Notes under the pieces: model-generated | Database searches by the model: none | What the model saw: the letters and a program-made list of their open reading frames with translations, nothing else | What the model was told of the DNA's origin: nothing | In this document: piece by piece, positions 1-8,333 of the stretch | How the letters are laid out: each line of letters starts with the position of its first letter | Position numbering within the stretch: position 1 is the first letter of the stretch | Program-made: the position numbers and the translations under genes | Source of the DNA: Lachnospiraceae bacterium | GTDB lineage: Bacteria > Bacillota > Clostridia > Lachnospirales > Lachnospiraceae | Direction of reading: 5' to 3' | DNA length: 64,000 nucleotides | Assembly: GCA_017503735.1 (NCBI GenBank) | Contig: JAFVSN010000038.1 | Location: 62,001-126,000, forward strand

Positions 1-433
1 GAAATGTTTCATTGAATAATATGTAAGAGTTCGAACTAGCTATATAGTCCTTCAGACTTAAATCTGTATATAATCTCACAAATAGTTTCTCATAAACTAC
101 CATTGTGTTGTAAATAAAGGAACAATAGTACTTTAAATTGGGCACCTGCATTTCTCGCAATGCTCCATTTTTCTTAAAATCAAAAAAAGTAATTGGCTCA
201 ATTCCATCACCATAAATATACTCTGGCGAAACAACATTTAAATATTCTTTTATTATACCACTTGTATCCATTTTAAATTCTGTATACTTTCGCCCTTCAA
301 TATCCTTCATTGCTTTTTTGATAAAAGGTTTTATTTTTTCAATATCTATTATAGGCGGTAAATCTTCATACCAATACCCTTCAGCTAACAATTCAATATT
401 CCTCTGCTGTACCTCATTTTTTTCATCAAACAT
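1..433 (-). CDS. hypothetical protein, 3' end outside the window
   Basis: An uninterrupted frame runs from an ATG at 433 down to base 1, about 144 codons, so the C-terminus is missing. The start is supported by an AGAGGTGAG ribosome site a few bases upstream and by an extended -10 promoter near 482-490. The protein begins MFDEKNEVQQRN and has no signal peptide, membrane segment or motif I recognise. It is visibly richer in A+T than the genes from 1.4 kb onward, like the AT-rich genes at the other end of the window, which hints at an accessory region. No function can be assigned. Confidence 0.6.
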   Translation of the reverse strand, partial: MFDEKNEVQQRNIELLAEGYWYEDLPPIIDIEKIKPFIKKAMKDIEGRKYTEFKMDTSGIIKEYLNVVSPEYIYGDGIEPITFFDFKKNGALREMQVPNLKYYCSFIYNTMVVYEKLFVRLYTDLSLKDYIASSNSYILFNETF

Positions 434-481
434 TTTATCTCACCTCTCGTCAAAATTAACCCCACTACTTATACTCATTTC

Positions 482-490
482 ATTATAACA
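482..490 (-). promoter_or_regulatory. extended -10 promoter for the partial gene at 1-433
   Basis: On the minus strand the sequence reads TGTTATAAT, a perfect TATAAT with the TGn extension. The hexamer 17 bases further upstream is poor, which is usual for extended -10 promoters. It lies about 50 bases before the ATG. Confidence 0.45.
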
Positions 491-578
491 TAATTTTTAT
501 TGTTTTGTATTACCTGATTAAAAAAACTAAACCAATTACCTCTTTCACTATACCCATTAGCATCTTTTTCCCGATTCA

Positions 579-1352
579 TTGAAAGTCCCGCCTATTTCCG
601 CCATTCCATATCTCCCCTCAGCCTGGGGGAATGAAGACACCCGCAACATTCTCTCCATCCTAAAAAAGCACAACGTAAAAGTAACCTTCTTCATGACCGG
701 GGAATGGATGAATAAATATCCGGATGACGTAAAGGCAATTTTAGCCGACGGTCACGATCTGGGCAATCACAGTGAGAACCACAAGCAGATGTCACAGCTT
801 TCCGCAGAGCAATGCCGCACGGAAATTCAAAAAGCCCATGACCGTATTAAGGAACTGACCGGTGTGGAAATGAATTTGTTCCGTCCGCCGTATGGAGATT
901 ATAACAATACTCTTGTGGAAGTATGTAAGGACATGGGATATCACTGCGTGCAGTGGGACATTGATTCTCTGGACTGGAAAGACTACGGTACCGATGCCAT
1001 TATTAAGAAGGTGCTGGAGCATAAGCATCTGGGCAACGGTTCCATCATCCTCATGCACAACGGAGCAAAGTATACGCCGGCGGCATTGGAAGCAATTATT
1101 CTGGGCTTAAAGGAAAAGGGATATGAGCTGGTGCCGATTTCGGAGCTCATACATAAAGAAAATTATGAGATGGATCATGAAGGGAGACAACATGTGAAGG
1201 AAGATTCCGACAATCGCAAAAGCTCTGACACCACCGGTACACCGCACCCACAACAAACTACCGAATCCCCTGTGTCTACTCCGGACACAACTCCGGACAT
1301 TGCTTCAAAAACAGCGAAAAAAGGAACGCCTATGCCGCATCACGCGGCATAG
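579..1352 (+). pseudogene. polysaccharide deacetylase (NodB/PdaB-like) lacking its N-terminus
   Basis: The frame holds most of a NodB-type polysaccharide deacetylase. It has WGNEDT, GHDLGNHS (metal His motif HSxxH as HSENH), LFRPPYGDYN, QWDIDSLDW and ILMHNGAKYT. Family members start with a strand ending TFDD or TFDxAWG, and its first Asp is the catalytic base. Here the frame opens with a TTG and runs KVPPISAI straight into AWGNEDT, so that strand is absent and no other frame upstream supplies it. There is no convincing ribosome site, signal peptide or promoter. A Thr/Pro/Ser-rich tail follows the domain, and the stop codon lies inside a terminator hairpin. A 5'-truncated, probably inactive remnant is the simplest reading; a divergent intact protein is possible. 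Confidence 0.55.
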
Positions 1353-1357
1353 GCGTT
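1317..1357 (-). terminator. rho-independent terminator of the lipoprotein gene
   Basis: A perfect 14-bp inverted repeat (AACGCCTATGCCGC, 5-base loop) is followed on the minus strand by a T-run. It lies just beyond the stop at 1399 and overlaps the stop codon of the converging deacetylase frame, so it may serve both directions. Confidence 0.85.
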
Positions 1358-1398
1358 AATCGTCTTTCCGAATTCATTCTTTCGTTATATTAGAATTC

Positions 1399-2814
1399 TC
1401 ACTTCACTTCTTTGATATAGAACGCAGAATTAACAAATTCTTCTAAATCCATTCCCAGCTCAATATTATATATCTCGATGTACTCATTCTCACCAATTTG
1501 TACATAAAGAATATCCGGATCTCCGATGTCCGTTTCCGTCATGAAAAAGCCTTCCCCGTAATGATAGGTATAGCCGTTAACACTATATTTATCAAGCACA
1601 CTCACGGTTGGGTCTTCAGCCCCCGCAGCATACCACTTCTCCATAAAAGCTATTACATAATCCTCAAAGGAAGTGCATCCGGTTCTGATTTCAGGATATC
1701 CGTACGGTCCCCATTTACTTTCATCAAGCACATGCAGATAGGTAACCAGGCCGCTTGGAAGTTCCCGTCCGTTCACAATCCATCCTCCCGCGCCGAAGTT
1801 ATCCTGCAATTCAAGGCTCACGATAGAAGAATCATATTCAATCACAACCTCCACCGGCGAACCGTCACTTTTCACACCCTTTAACACATAAGAGCTGTCT
1901 CTGTTATATGTACTCACATACCGGCTTTCATCCGCCACCATTTCCACCGGTACAAGCTTATAGGAAACGCTGACATCCTGAACCCAATCATATCCCTTTA
2001 CATAACAGTCACCGATTTTTTCCCATTCCTCATCGCTGATTCCCGTCTCACTAAAACAGTCCATATCAATACGATAAAAAATGTCCGCGTTGGTATCGGA
2101 AATCATTCCGATCAATGCTAAAAGCATTTCCTTATTACATGCTGCCTGCGCTTCTGCATTATCCGAATCAAGCATTCCCGCATGCCAGAAGGAATCAAAG
2201 TATATGATAAGCACATACCCTTCGCCATCCTTTAGAAGGGAATATCCCGGAGTTTTTACACCGGCGTTTTCCACTAACACACACGCTTCATTCTCGCCCA
2301 AAAGACCTGCCTTCCTCATAGACTGCGCCGGTCCGGTCAATGCAGCCTCTGCCTTAGCCAAAAGTTCCGGATCCGCATTTTTTTTCGCCTTAACCAAAGG
2401 AGCCGGGGTCGGCTTCGGCGTTGCGGTCGGCTTTGGCGTTGCGGTCGGCTTCGGCGTTGCGGTCGGTGTCGGCGTCGCAGTCGGCTTTGGCGTTGCGGTC
2501 GGTGTCGGCGTCGCGGTCGGTTCCGGTGTCTCAGTCGGTTCCGGTGCCTCGGTCGGTTCCGGTGCCTCGGTCGGTTTTGTTACCGCAGTCGGAGCAGGTG
2601 TTTCCGTTGTCGTCGGTACATCCGTCGCCGCAGGCTCATCCGTTGCCTCCGGTGCTTCCGGCACCTCAGTCGTCACAGGGGCTTCCGTTGCCTCCGGTGC
2701 TTCCGTTACCGTTTGTTGTTTATTTGCATCCTGAATATCCGGTTCCTGACCGCAACCAACACAAAACAGACAGGAAACTACCAGCATAACCGCTATCACT
2801 CTTTTTATTCTCAT
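1399..2814 (-). CDS. lipoprotein with a long Thr/Pro repeat linker
   Basis: A predicted exported lipoprotein of about 471 residues. I start it at the ATG at 2814 because it has a GGAGG site, gives a clean signal sequence (MRIKRVIAVMLVVSC then CVGC), and the promoter at 2846-2874 lies inside any longer frame. The lipid-modified Cys is probably that of the VGC motif, though the -3 position is not the usual Leu. Residues of about 25-140 form a Glu/Ala/Thr/Pro-rich region that becomes TPTPTATPKP-type repeats, a wall-spanning spacer. The remaining 330 residues form an unrecognised extracellular domain. It is a single-gene transcription unit with its own promoter and terminator. Function unknown; a surface or wall role is inferred from the architecture. 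Confidence 0.75.
   Translation of the reverse strand: MRIKRVIAVMLVVSCLFCVGCGQEPDIQDANKQQTVTEAPEATEAPVTTEVPEAPEATDEPAATDVPTTTETPAPTAVTKPTEAPEPTEAPEPTETPEPTATPTPTATPKPTATPTPTATPKPTATPKPTATPKPTPAPLVKAKKNADPELLAKAEAALTGPAQSMRKAGLLGENEACVLVENAGVKTPGYSLLKDGEGYVLIIYFDSFWHAGMLDSDNAEAQAACNKEMLLALIGMISDTNADIFYRIDMDCFSETGISDEEWEKIGDCYVKGYDWVQDVSVSYKLVPVEMVADESRYVSTYNRDSSYVLKGVKSDGSPVEVVIEYDSSIVSLELQDNFGAGGWIVNGRELPSGLVTYLHVLDESKWGPYGYPEIRTGCTSFEDYVIAFMEKWYAAGAEDPTVSVLDKYSVNGYTYHYGEGFFMTETDIGDPDILYVQIGENEYIEIYNIELGMDLEEFVNSAFYIKEVK
2405..2600 (-). repeat. 18-bp tandem coding repeat (Pro/Thr linker)
   Basis: Degenerate tandem copies of an 18-bp unit (GGCGTTGCGGTCGGCTTC on the plus strand) encode the TPTPTA/TPKPTA linker of the lipoprotein. 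Such repeats are prone to length change by slippage. Confidence 0.8.
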
Positions 2815-2845
2815 CAAAGGCCTCCGTTGTATATAATTATCTATC

Positions 2846-2874
2846 ATTTTAAAACAAATTGCCTCTTTTGTCAA
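2846..2874 (-). promoter_or_regulatory. sigma-A promoter of the lipoprotein gene
   Basis: TTGACA at 2874-2869 and TAAAAT at 2851-2846 with a 17-base spacer, about 30 bases before the AGGAGG-ATG at 2814. Confidence 0.8.
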
Positions 2875-2921
2875 TACAAATGCAAGATGAACAGTGCCAA
2901 TTACACAATCCCCCATAACGC

Positions 2922-2950
2922 AAAAAAGTCCGCAAAAAGCGGACTTTTTT
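2922..2950 (-). terminator. terminator downstream of the MurD-like gene
   Basis: Arms AAAAAAGTCCGC and GCGGACTTTTTT around a 5-base loop, with the T-run in both orientations. It overlaps the stop codon of the minus-strand gene ending at 2949. Confidence 0.85.
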
Positions 2951-4160
2951 ATTCTGCATCCCACATCACATATTCTTTAAACTTATCCCCGCGCTCTTCA
3001 AAATTCTTAAATACGCCGTAGGACGGTGCCGCCGGAGACATCACACAAGCCTTACCGGCAACCGTAATTTTCTTTGCCAGTTTCACTGCTTCCTCAAGGG
3101 TTTCCACAAGAAAACGGTTCTCACATTGTCCGGAGTCTTTCATCTCTCCGTAAATGCGTTTTCCGGTATCATACATAAAAATATAGTTATACTGCGGATG
3201 TTCTGCTACAAACGATTCCAGCACACCGTAATCGATTCCGCGATCCATTCCTCCGATGATTACCGTTTGTACATCAGCTATTGCGCGGACAGCACAAATC
3301 ACTGCTTCCGGAATCGTCGCAATGGAATCATCATAATACCGTACATTGTTTTTCTCCCCCACATACGCAAGACGATGCGGAAGATTTCCCACCTGAGAAA
3401 GTGCATCCTTTACCGCGTTCCCGTCGCAGCCGTATACTTCCGTGGCAATCCGATATACAAACTCCGCATTGTATTGATTCTGTTCTCCCAAAATCTGAAG
3501 GTCATACTTCTTTTCCGTTACCGGTGCAATCACCGTCCGTTTTCCTTCCGCGGAAACCCCGGTTAAATCCACACCGAAACCGCAATATAAAAAGTCATCT
3601 GCCGTCTGGTATCTGGCAATGGCATGTTTTGACGCCACATAGCGTTCCATTGTTTGATAATAATCCAAATGTTCTTCGAAAATGTTAAGAAGCACCGCCA
3701 CATGCGGAGATACCTTGGTATGAAATAACTGATGACAGGAAAGTTCAAATACCACCAGGGTATCCTCTGTCATATCACCGTAATAATCCAAACAAGGTTT
3801 TCCGATATTTCCGAGAAGTAACGCAGGACGTCCCGAACAAACAGAAAGCACATGGTGGAGCATGGTTGCCGTAGTACTCTTTCCCTTTGTGCCGGTTACA
3901 CCGATAACTTTATCCTTAAACTGACCCAAAAACAACTCCGTCTGGGACGTATATTTCGGGTCATACGCAAGCATCGGAATCCCCGGACTCTTAATAATCA
4001 GGTCGTACTTTGCCTCATCAATACCGTTTTTGTCTCCTTCATAGACATCCACGCTTGCCGGTGTACAGTATGTCGCAAGAAAATGCTCCGTAGATTTCCC
4101 TTCTCTTCCGTATCCCCAGATTAAAATCCGTTTTCCGTTCAGATATTGTACGATATCCAT
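2949..4160 (-). CDS. murD: UDP-MurNAc-L-Ala--glutamate ligase (MurD family, probably the L-Glu-adding MurD2 type)
   Basis: A cytoplasmic Mur ligase that adds glutamate to UDP-MurNAc-L-alanine using ATP. The N-terminal Rossmann segment (KRILIWGYGREGKS), the ATP loop VTGTKGKST near residue 90 and the C-terminal FEERGDKFKEYV signature are present. The 403-residue length is a little short for MurD. The ATG at 4160 is chosen over an upstream one because a GGAG site lies 6 bases before it. The gene directly follows a MurL-like epimerase. In Xanthomonas a MurD homologue (MurD2) attaches L-Glu and MurL then inverts it, so the pairing suggests this ligase uses L-Glu. That specificity is inferred from context, not seen in residues. 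Confidence 0.85.
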   Translation of the reverse strand: MDIVQYLNGKRILIWGYGREGKSTEHFLATYCTPASVDVYEGDKNGIDEAKYDLIIKSPGIPMLAYDPKYTSQTELFLGQFKDKVIGVTGTKGKSTTATMLHHVLSVCSGRPALLLGNIGKPCLDYYGDMTEDTLVVFELSCHQLFHTKVSPHVAVLLNIFEEHLDYYQTMERYVASKHAIARYQTADDFLYCGFGVDLTGVSAEGKRTVIAPVTEKKYDLQILGEQNQYNAEFVYRIATEVYGCDGNAVKDALSQVGNLPHRLAYVGEKNNVRYYDDSIATIPEAVICAVRAIADVQTVIIGGMDRGIDYGVLESFVAEHPQYNYIFMYDTGKRIYGEMKDSGQCENRFLVETLEEAVKLAKKITVAGKACVMSPAAPSYGVFKNFEERGDKFKEYVMWDAE

Positions 4161-4218
4161 AACAGCTCCAATCCGCCGTATCAAACGGCATACCCATTCT
4201 CTGTTTGCTCCAATCCGT

Positions 4219-5604
4219 TTATCGCATTTCTTCCTTCAGCGCCTTAACAAACTCTTCCGGTACGTTATGTACCTCATTCCACTCAAGAAGTGCCGTATCC
4301 ACATCACCCGGTTGAGCCATGAGCCAATCAGCATACTTCACCGGCAAAAGAGCCTTGCCACCCTTCTCCAGATACTTCTTTAAGGACATTACTACCTCAC
4401 TGCGGGTGCCTACACATTCAAACGGCTTGTTCTCATCAAGCCCCGTCAATTCCCTGAAATATTTTTCGCTCTTTTCCGCATCCAAAAGATTCTCTCCGAA
4501 AATCTCAAAAAGCTCCTCCTCCGTAAGAAAAGAACAAAGAATAATATACACAAACAAACACTTCGGACAATTGCAGCACCAGATTCCCTGCTTGCTCCCG
4601 GCATTACAACTGCGAAACGCCTTATGATAGTTTTTATACTTTGAAAACAAATAAGCAATCTGCAGCTCCGACAACGGACGAAGCAGACTGAAATACCGGA
4701 TTTTCGTATCTAAAATACTATGGATATACTCCATAAAATCCTGTTCAAACTCATAGCTTTTGGAATACTGGTGATTCACAAAGGAACCCACCACCGTGGA
4801 CTCGTTGGCACTGGACTCATTGGAAAGAGCAATGTACCGGATTCCCTGCAAATAAGCGGAAATAAAGGTAGAAAAAGCCACTACCGCCGAAAACGGAATA
4901 TGCCCGTTTAAAAAGCCGCGTTTGTTCATCTCTAAAATCCGACCGTCCAACTTCCGGTTTACGAAATAAGTCTTATACTCCCGTTCCGAAGCTGCCAAAA
5001 CATTCCTTACCGTAGCATCCGGATTGATACGGTAAATGGTTACATCTTCTTCTCCTAACACTTCCATGGAAACCACGGAATCCTTGCCACCGCCTACCGG
5101 CACAAGACACCCGGAATAAGACGCGGTATCCGTAAGCTTGCCGGCAAAGCAAGCAGGTAATTTTCCGTATTGCACCCGGTTCCTGCAACCCTCGGCACTC
5201 GCCTCCCCGGTAACATCCGGCTCACATACAATGGTAATAAGCTCCTCTTCGGATACCTCAATTCCGTTCACATACATAAATTCCCCAAGGCCGTTATAAA
5301 AAAGCTTACGCCACCACCGGTTCTGCCAATCCGTCAAGGTTCCGCACAGAACCTTAAGCACCGGCGCACAAGTTACCTTCCAATAGCTGATTGCCTCTGC
5401 CATTCCGAGTTCGAACAACAAACGACAGAACACGGTCTCATCCATTGCGCGTCCCGTATCCGGAAATTTCCATACCGTCTCAAACTCGGACAATCCCGGT
5501 ATTTCATAAAAAAAGGTAACTTTATAAAAGCCTTCTTCCCGTTCATACCGAAAGTCCCGATAGAAAAACTCCTTATATTGTCCGCGCAACGTAACAAAAT
5601 CCAT
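4219..5604 (-). CDS. murL: UDP-MurNAc-L-Ala-L-Glu epimerase (MurL-like)
   Basis: A protein of 461 residues with a PP-loop-like GGGKDS motif near residue 171 (ATP binding), a conserved NESSANES...VNHQYSKSYEFE segment in the middle, and a CCNCPKC cluster near residue 345. This arrangement matches my recollection of the MurL family, which uses ATP and Mg2+ to turn the terminal L-Glu of UDP-MurNAc-L-Ala-L-Glu into D-Glu. A MurD-type ligase sits 58 bases downstream in the same operon, as in the characterised Xanthomonas pair. AGAGG precedes the ATG. The family call rests on motifs and neighbourhood rather than an alignment. The main alternative is another PP-loop ATPase. Confidence 0.75.
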   Translation of the reverse strand: MDFVTLRGQYKEFFYRDFRYEREEGFYKVTFFYEIPGLSEFETVWKFPDTGRAMDETVFCRLLFELGMAEAISYWKVTCAPVLKVLCGTLTDWQNRWWRKLFYNGLGEFMYVNGIEVSEEELITIVCEPDVTGEASAEGCRNRVQYGKLPACFAGKLTDTASYSGCLVPVGGGKDSVVSMEVLGEEDVTIYRINPDATVRNVLAASEREYKTYFVNRKLDGRILEMNKRGFLNGHIPFSAVVAFSTFISAYLQGIRYIALSNESSANESTVVGSFVNHQYSKSYEFEQDFMEYIHSILDTKIRYFSLLRPLSELQIAYLFSKYKNYHKAFRSCNAGSKQGIWCCNCPKCLFVYIILCSFLTEEELFEIFGENLLDAEKSEKYFRELTGLDENKPFECVGTRSEVVMSLKKYLEKGGKALLPVKYADWLMAQPGDVDTALLEWNEVHNVPEEFVKALKEEMR

Positions 5605-5687
5605 TTTACTAACCTCTTTACTCTCTTTGTTTTCAGATCATGCTATCCTATTATATTCTTCCCGGCTTATTCGATATACTGTTTCCG

Positions 5688-7562
5688 TTATTCTTTTCCT
5701 TTCGGCATCTTATAGGTCGGCACAATATCTTTTACCATCGTTCTGACTTCACCGGTCTCGTCATACACCGCTTCGTATAATACCGCAAGCCTGTCAAAGA
5801 ACCGATCGTCCTCCATCTCAATCGGCTTTGCCACGGAAATACGATTGTTTGCGGTTTTTTCCAGTCCTTCTTCCTCCATCAGCCGTTCTTCGTACAGCTT
5901 TTCCCCCGGACGAAGCCCTGTATATTCAATCATGATATCTTCATTCGGTGTATAACCGGAAAGACGAATCAGATTCTTCGCCAAATCCACAATCTTCACC
6001 GGTTCTCCCATGTCAAGCACGAAAATCTCTCCGCCGTGAGCAAAGGCCCCCGCCTGTAATACCAAGGATACCGCCTCCGGGATTGTCATAAAATAACGGA
6101 TGATATCCGGATGTGTCACCGTTACCGGACCGCCCTCTTTGATCTGTTGTTTAAACAACGGAATGACACTCCCGTTGCTGCCCAATACATTACCGAAACG
6201 CACTGCCACAAACTCGGTTTGGGACCGACGGCTGTAAGCTTGTACAATCATCTCGCAAATCCGCTTGCTGGCACCCATAATATTGGTCGGGTTCACTGCT
6301 TTGTCCGTGGAAATCAGCACAAAACGTTCCACGCCGTAACGATCTGCCGCCTGTACGGTCTTTAAGGTACCGAACACGTTGTTTTTAATTGCCTCATTCG
6401 GACTGTCCTCCATCAGCGGGACATGCTTATGAGCTGCCGCATGAAACACAATATTCGGAAGATACTGTTCAAAGATAGAGTTCATACGATTGGTATTCCG
6501 CACCGATGCAATCAGCACCACCAAATTAAGTTTCGGATATTTTCTTTTTAATTCCTGCTGTATTTCGTAGGCATTATTTTCGTAGATATCTACAATAATC
6601 AGCTGTCTCGGTTCTGCCGCCGCAATCTGTCTGCAAAGCTCGCTTCCGATAGAGCCGCCGCCACCGGTTACAAGTACTACCTGACCGCCCAGATAGCCGG
6701 TGATGGAAGTCAAGTCAACCGTTACCGGATCTCTGCCCAGCAAATCTTCAATTTCCACATGACGGAGTTGGCTGATACGCACTTCTTTGTTTACCAACTG
6801 ATATACACCCGGCAATGTTTTCAACTCACAACCGGTCTCATTACAAATCTTTGCAATCTCCGCTATGGTCCGCTTTCCGGCCGACGGCATTGCAATAATA
6901 ATCTCATCAATCTGATACTGTGCCGCAGCATCGATAATCACTTCCCTGCCACCAACGATATAACATCCTTGAATGGTTCGTCCTTTCAAAGAAACATCGT
7001 CATCAATGACACACTCCACATGCTTATGAAGGTGGTCACTGGTTTTCAATTCACGGATCAGCACATCCGCCGCCGCGCCGGCACCCACCACCATAACACG
7101 GGAGACTTCCACTCCGCGTCTGCTGTCAATCACTCTCTTTTTAATCCGTCGCATGATGCGATAGGAAAAACGGGTCATTACCGTTACACAAATCAATACA
7201 CCCGCATATAAAAACCAGTAACTGCGCGGCATACGAACTCCGGCAAGATTCGAACCGAACAATTGTAAAACCGTCACTGTCACAGTCGCCAGTATAATCT
7301 GCTGTAACTCATACATTCCGGCATAGCGCCATACACTGTGATATAACCGGAAAAACCAAAACACAACCAACACGGTCAACACATTCGGTGCCAACGTATG
7401 CCAGACATTTTCCAGGTACGGTTCCTGAATCTCGGCAAAGGAAAGATTAAAACGCAACAAAAGCGCCATAACGGAAGATACCGCTACCGCTGCTCCGTCC
7501 AATACCATCAGAAGAATCTGACGTATTGCCATCTCTTTGTCGTAAACTCGTCTCCTTTTCAT
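5688..7562 (-). CDS. membrane nucleotide-sugar 4,6-dehydratase (CapD/PglF/WbpM family)
   Basis: A 624-residue enzyme with about four membrane helices in residues 15-130, a first nucleotide-binding domain from 145 to 275, and a second extended-SDR domain with VLVTGGGGSIGSE near residue 295. STDKAVNPTNIMGASKR is typical of this family, with Met replacing the usual catalytic Tyr. The family converts UDP-GlcNAc to the 4-keto-6-deoxy sugar, the first step to bacillosamine- or QuiNAc-type residues for capsule, O-antigen or glycoproteins. A GAGGG site lies before the ATG and a good promoter at 7630-7658. It precedes murL by about 80 bases and may feed the glycan operon at 21-31 kb. Confidence 0.9.
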   Translation of the reverse strand: MKRRRVYDKEMAIRQILLMVLDGAAVAVSSVMALLLRFNLSFAEIQEPYLENVWHTLAPNVLTVLVVFWFFRLYHSVWRYAGMYELQQIILATVTVTVLQLFGSNLAGVRMPRSYWFLYAGVLICVTVMTRFSYRIMRRIKKRVIDSRRGVEVSRVMVVGAGAAADVLIRELKTSDHLHKHVECVIDDDVSLKGRTIQGCYIVGGREVIIDAAAQYQIDEIIIAMPSAGKRTIAEIAKICNETGCELKTLPGVYQLVNKEVRISQLRHVEIEDLLGRDPVTVDLTSITGYLGGQVVLVTGGGGSIGSELCRQIAAAEPRQLIIVDIYENNAYEIQQELKRKYPKLNLVVLIASVRNTNRMNSIFEQYLPNIVFHAAAHKHVPLMEDSPNEAIKNNVFGTLKTVQAADRYGVERFVLISTDKAVNPTNIMGASKRICEMIVQAYSRRSQTEFVAVRFGNVLGSNGSVIPLFKQQIKEGGPVTVTHPDIIRYFMTIPEAVSLVLQAGAFAHGGEIFVLDMGEPVKIVDLAKNLIRLSGYTPNEDIMIEYTGLRPGEKLYEERLMEEEGLEKTANNRISVAKPIEMEDDRFFDRLAVLYEAVYDETGEVRTMVKDIVPTYKMPKGKE

Positions 7563-7629
7563 TTCCGTCCCTCGTTTTCTCGCTTAAGTCGATAAAAGTC
7601 TTCAAAATCCGTCTGCTTTTCCACACTGT

Positions 7630-7658
7630 ATCTTATCATGTTCTATAGGAAATAGCAA
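7630..7658 (-). promoter_or_regulatory. promoter of the CapD-like gene
   Basis: TTGCTA at 7658-7653 and TAAGAT at 7635-7630, spacer 17, about 70 bases before the start codon. Confidence 0.65.
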
Positions 7659-7745
7659 GATTTTTGTATGCTCCGGTAAAACTTTACACTCCCGGTAAAC
7701 TAAAAAAATCACAAACTTATCCATATTGGGGTACTCCGTTCCGGG

Positions 7746-8333
7746 CTATCTCTCACTTCCCCGGACACAGCCGCTGCAACCGCCGCATCCCTGTGGCACC
7801 GGATTCCCTGTTTCATCAAAGGCATACACTTCCATTCCGCCGCCTCCCCGTAGATAATCCCCCACAGAATCCAGAAGGCAAACTGCCTGTGCTGCAATTC
7901 CTTCTCCGGTTCCGGTAAACCCGAGACCTTCTTCCGTGGTTGCCTTTACGTTTACCTGACTCTTGGCAATTCCCAATGCTTCCGCAATATTTTCCCGCAT
8001 ATCGGACAAATACGGTGCCAGCTTCGGCTGTTGTGCAATCACGGTTGCATCGATATTTCCTACCAGATAATGCTCCGCCGCCAAAAGTTCCCCTACTTTT
8101 TTTAATAACACCATACTGGAAATTCCGGCATAGGCAGGGTCTTTATCCGGAAAATGTGTCCCGATATCTCCCAAGGCCGCCGCGCCTAAAAGAGCATCCA
8201 TAATCGCATGTAACAATACATCCGCATCGGAGTGTCCCAACAATCCTTTTTCATAAGGTACTGCCACACCACCCAAGATCAGTGCTCTGTTTTCTACCAA
8301 CCGATGTACATCATATCCTGTCCCGATTCGCAT
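7746..8333 (-). CDS. ispF: 2-C-methyl-D-erythritol 2,4-cyclodiphosphate synthase with a Cys-rich tail
   Basis: The fifth enzyme of the MEP isoprenoid pathway, cyclising CDP-ME 2-phosphate. [11 protein letters not shown] at the start supplies the metal ligands Asp8 and His10, [10 protein letters not shown] adds the third His, and [16 protein letters not shown] closes the fold. The family normally ends soon after this, at about 158-160 residues; here 35 more follow, ending in a CGGCSGC motif. The start lies 40 bases inside the 3' end of mutY, so the two are probably translationally linked. The tail is real in this reading frame. Whether it binds metal is a guess. Confidence 0.93.
   Translation of the reverse strand: MRIGTGYDVHRLVENRALILGGVAVPYEKGLLGHSDADVLLHAIMDALLGAAALGDIGTHFPDKDPAYAGISSMVLLKKVGELLAAEHYLVGNIDATVIAQQPKLAPYLSDMRENIAEALGIAKSQVNVKATTEEGLGFTGTGEGIAAQAVCLLDSVGDYLRGGGGMEVYAFDETGNPVPQGCGGCSGCVRGSER

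Noticed and set aside
2405..2600. Regular short repeats that could suggest a CRISPR array
   Set aside because: The units are contiguous 18-mers without spacers and encode the TPTPTA linker.
2081..2789. Long plus-strand frames rich in Gly/Val/Ser and Arg/Ser opposite the lipoprotein
   Set aside because: They are shadows of the Thr/Pro-repeat linker, with low complexity, no ribosome site and no motif.
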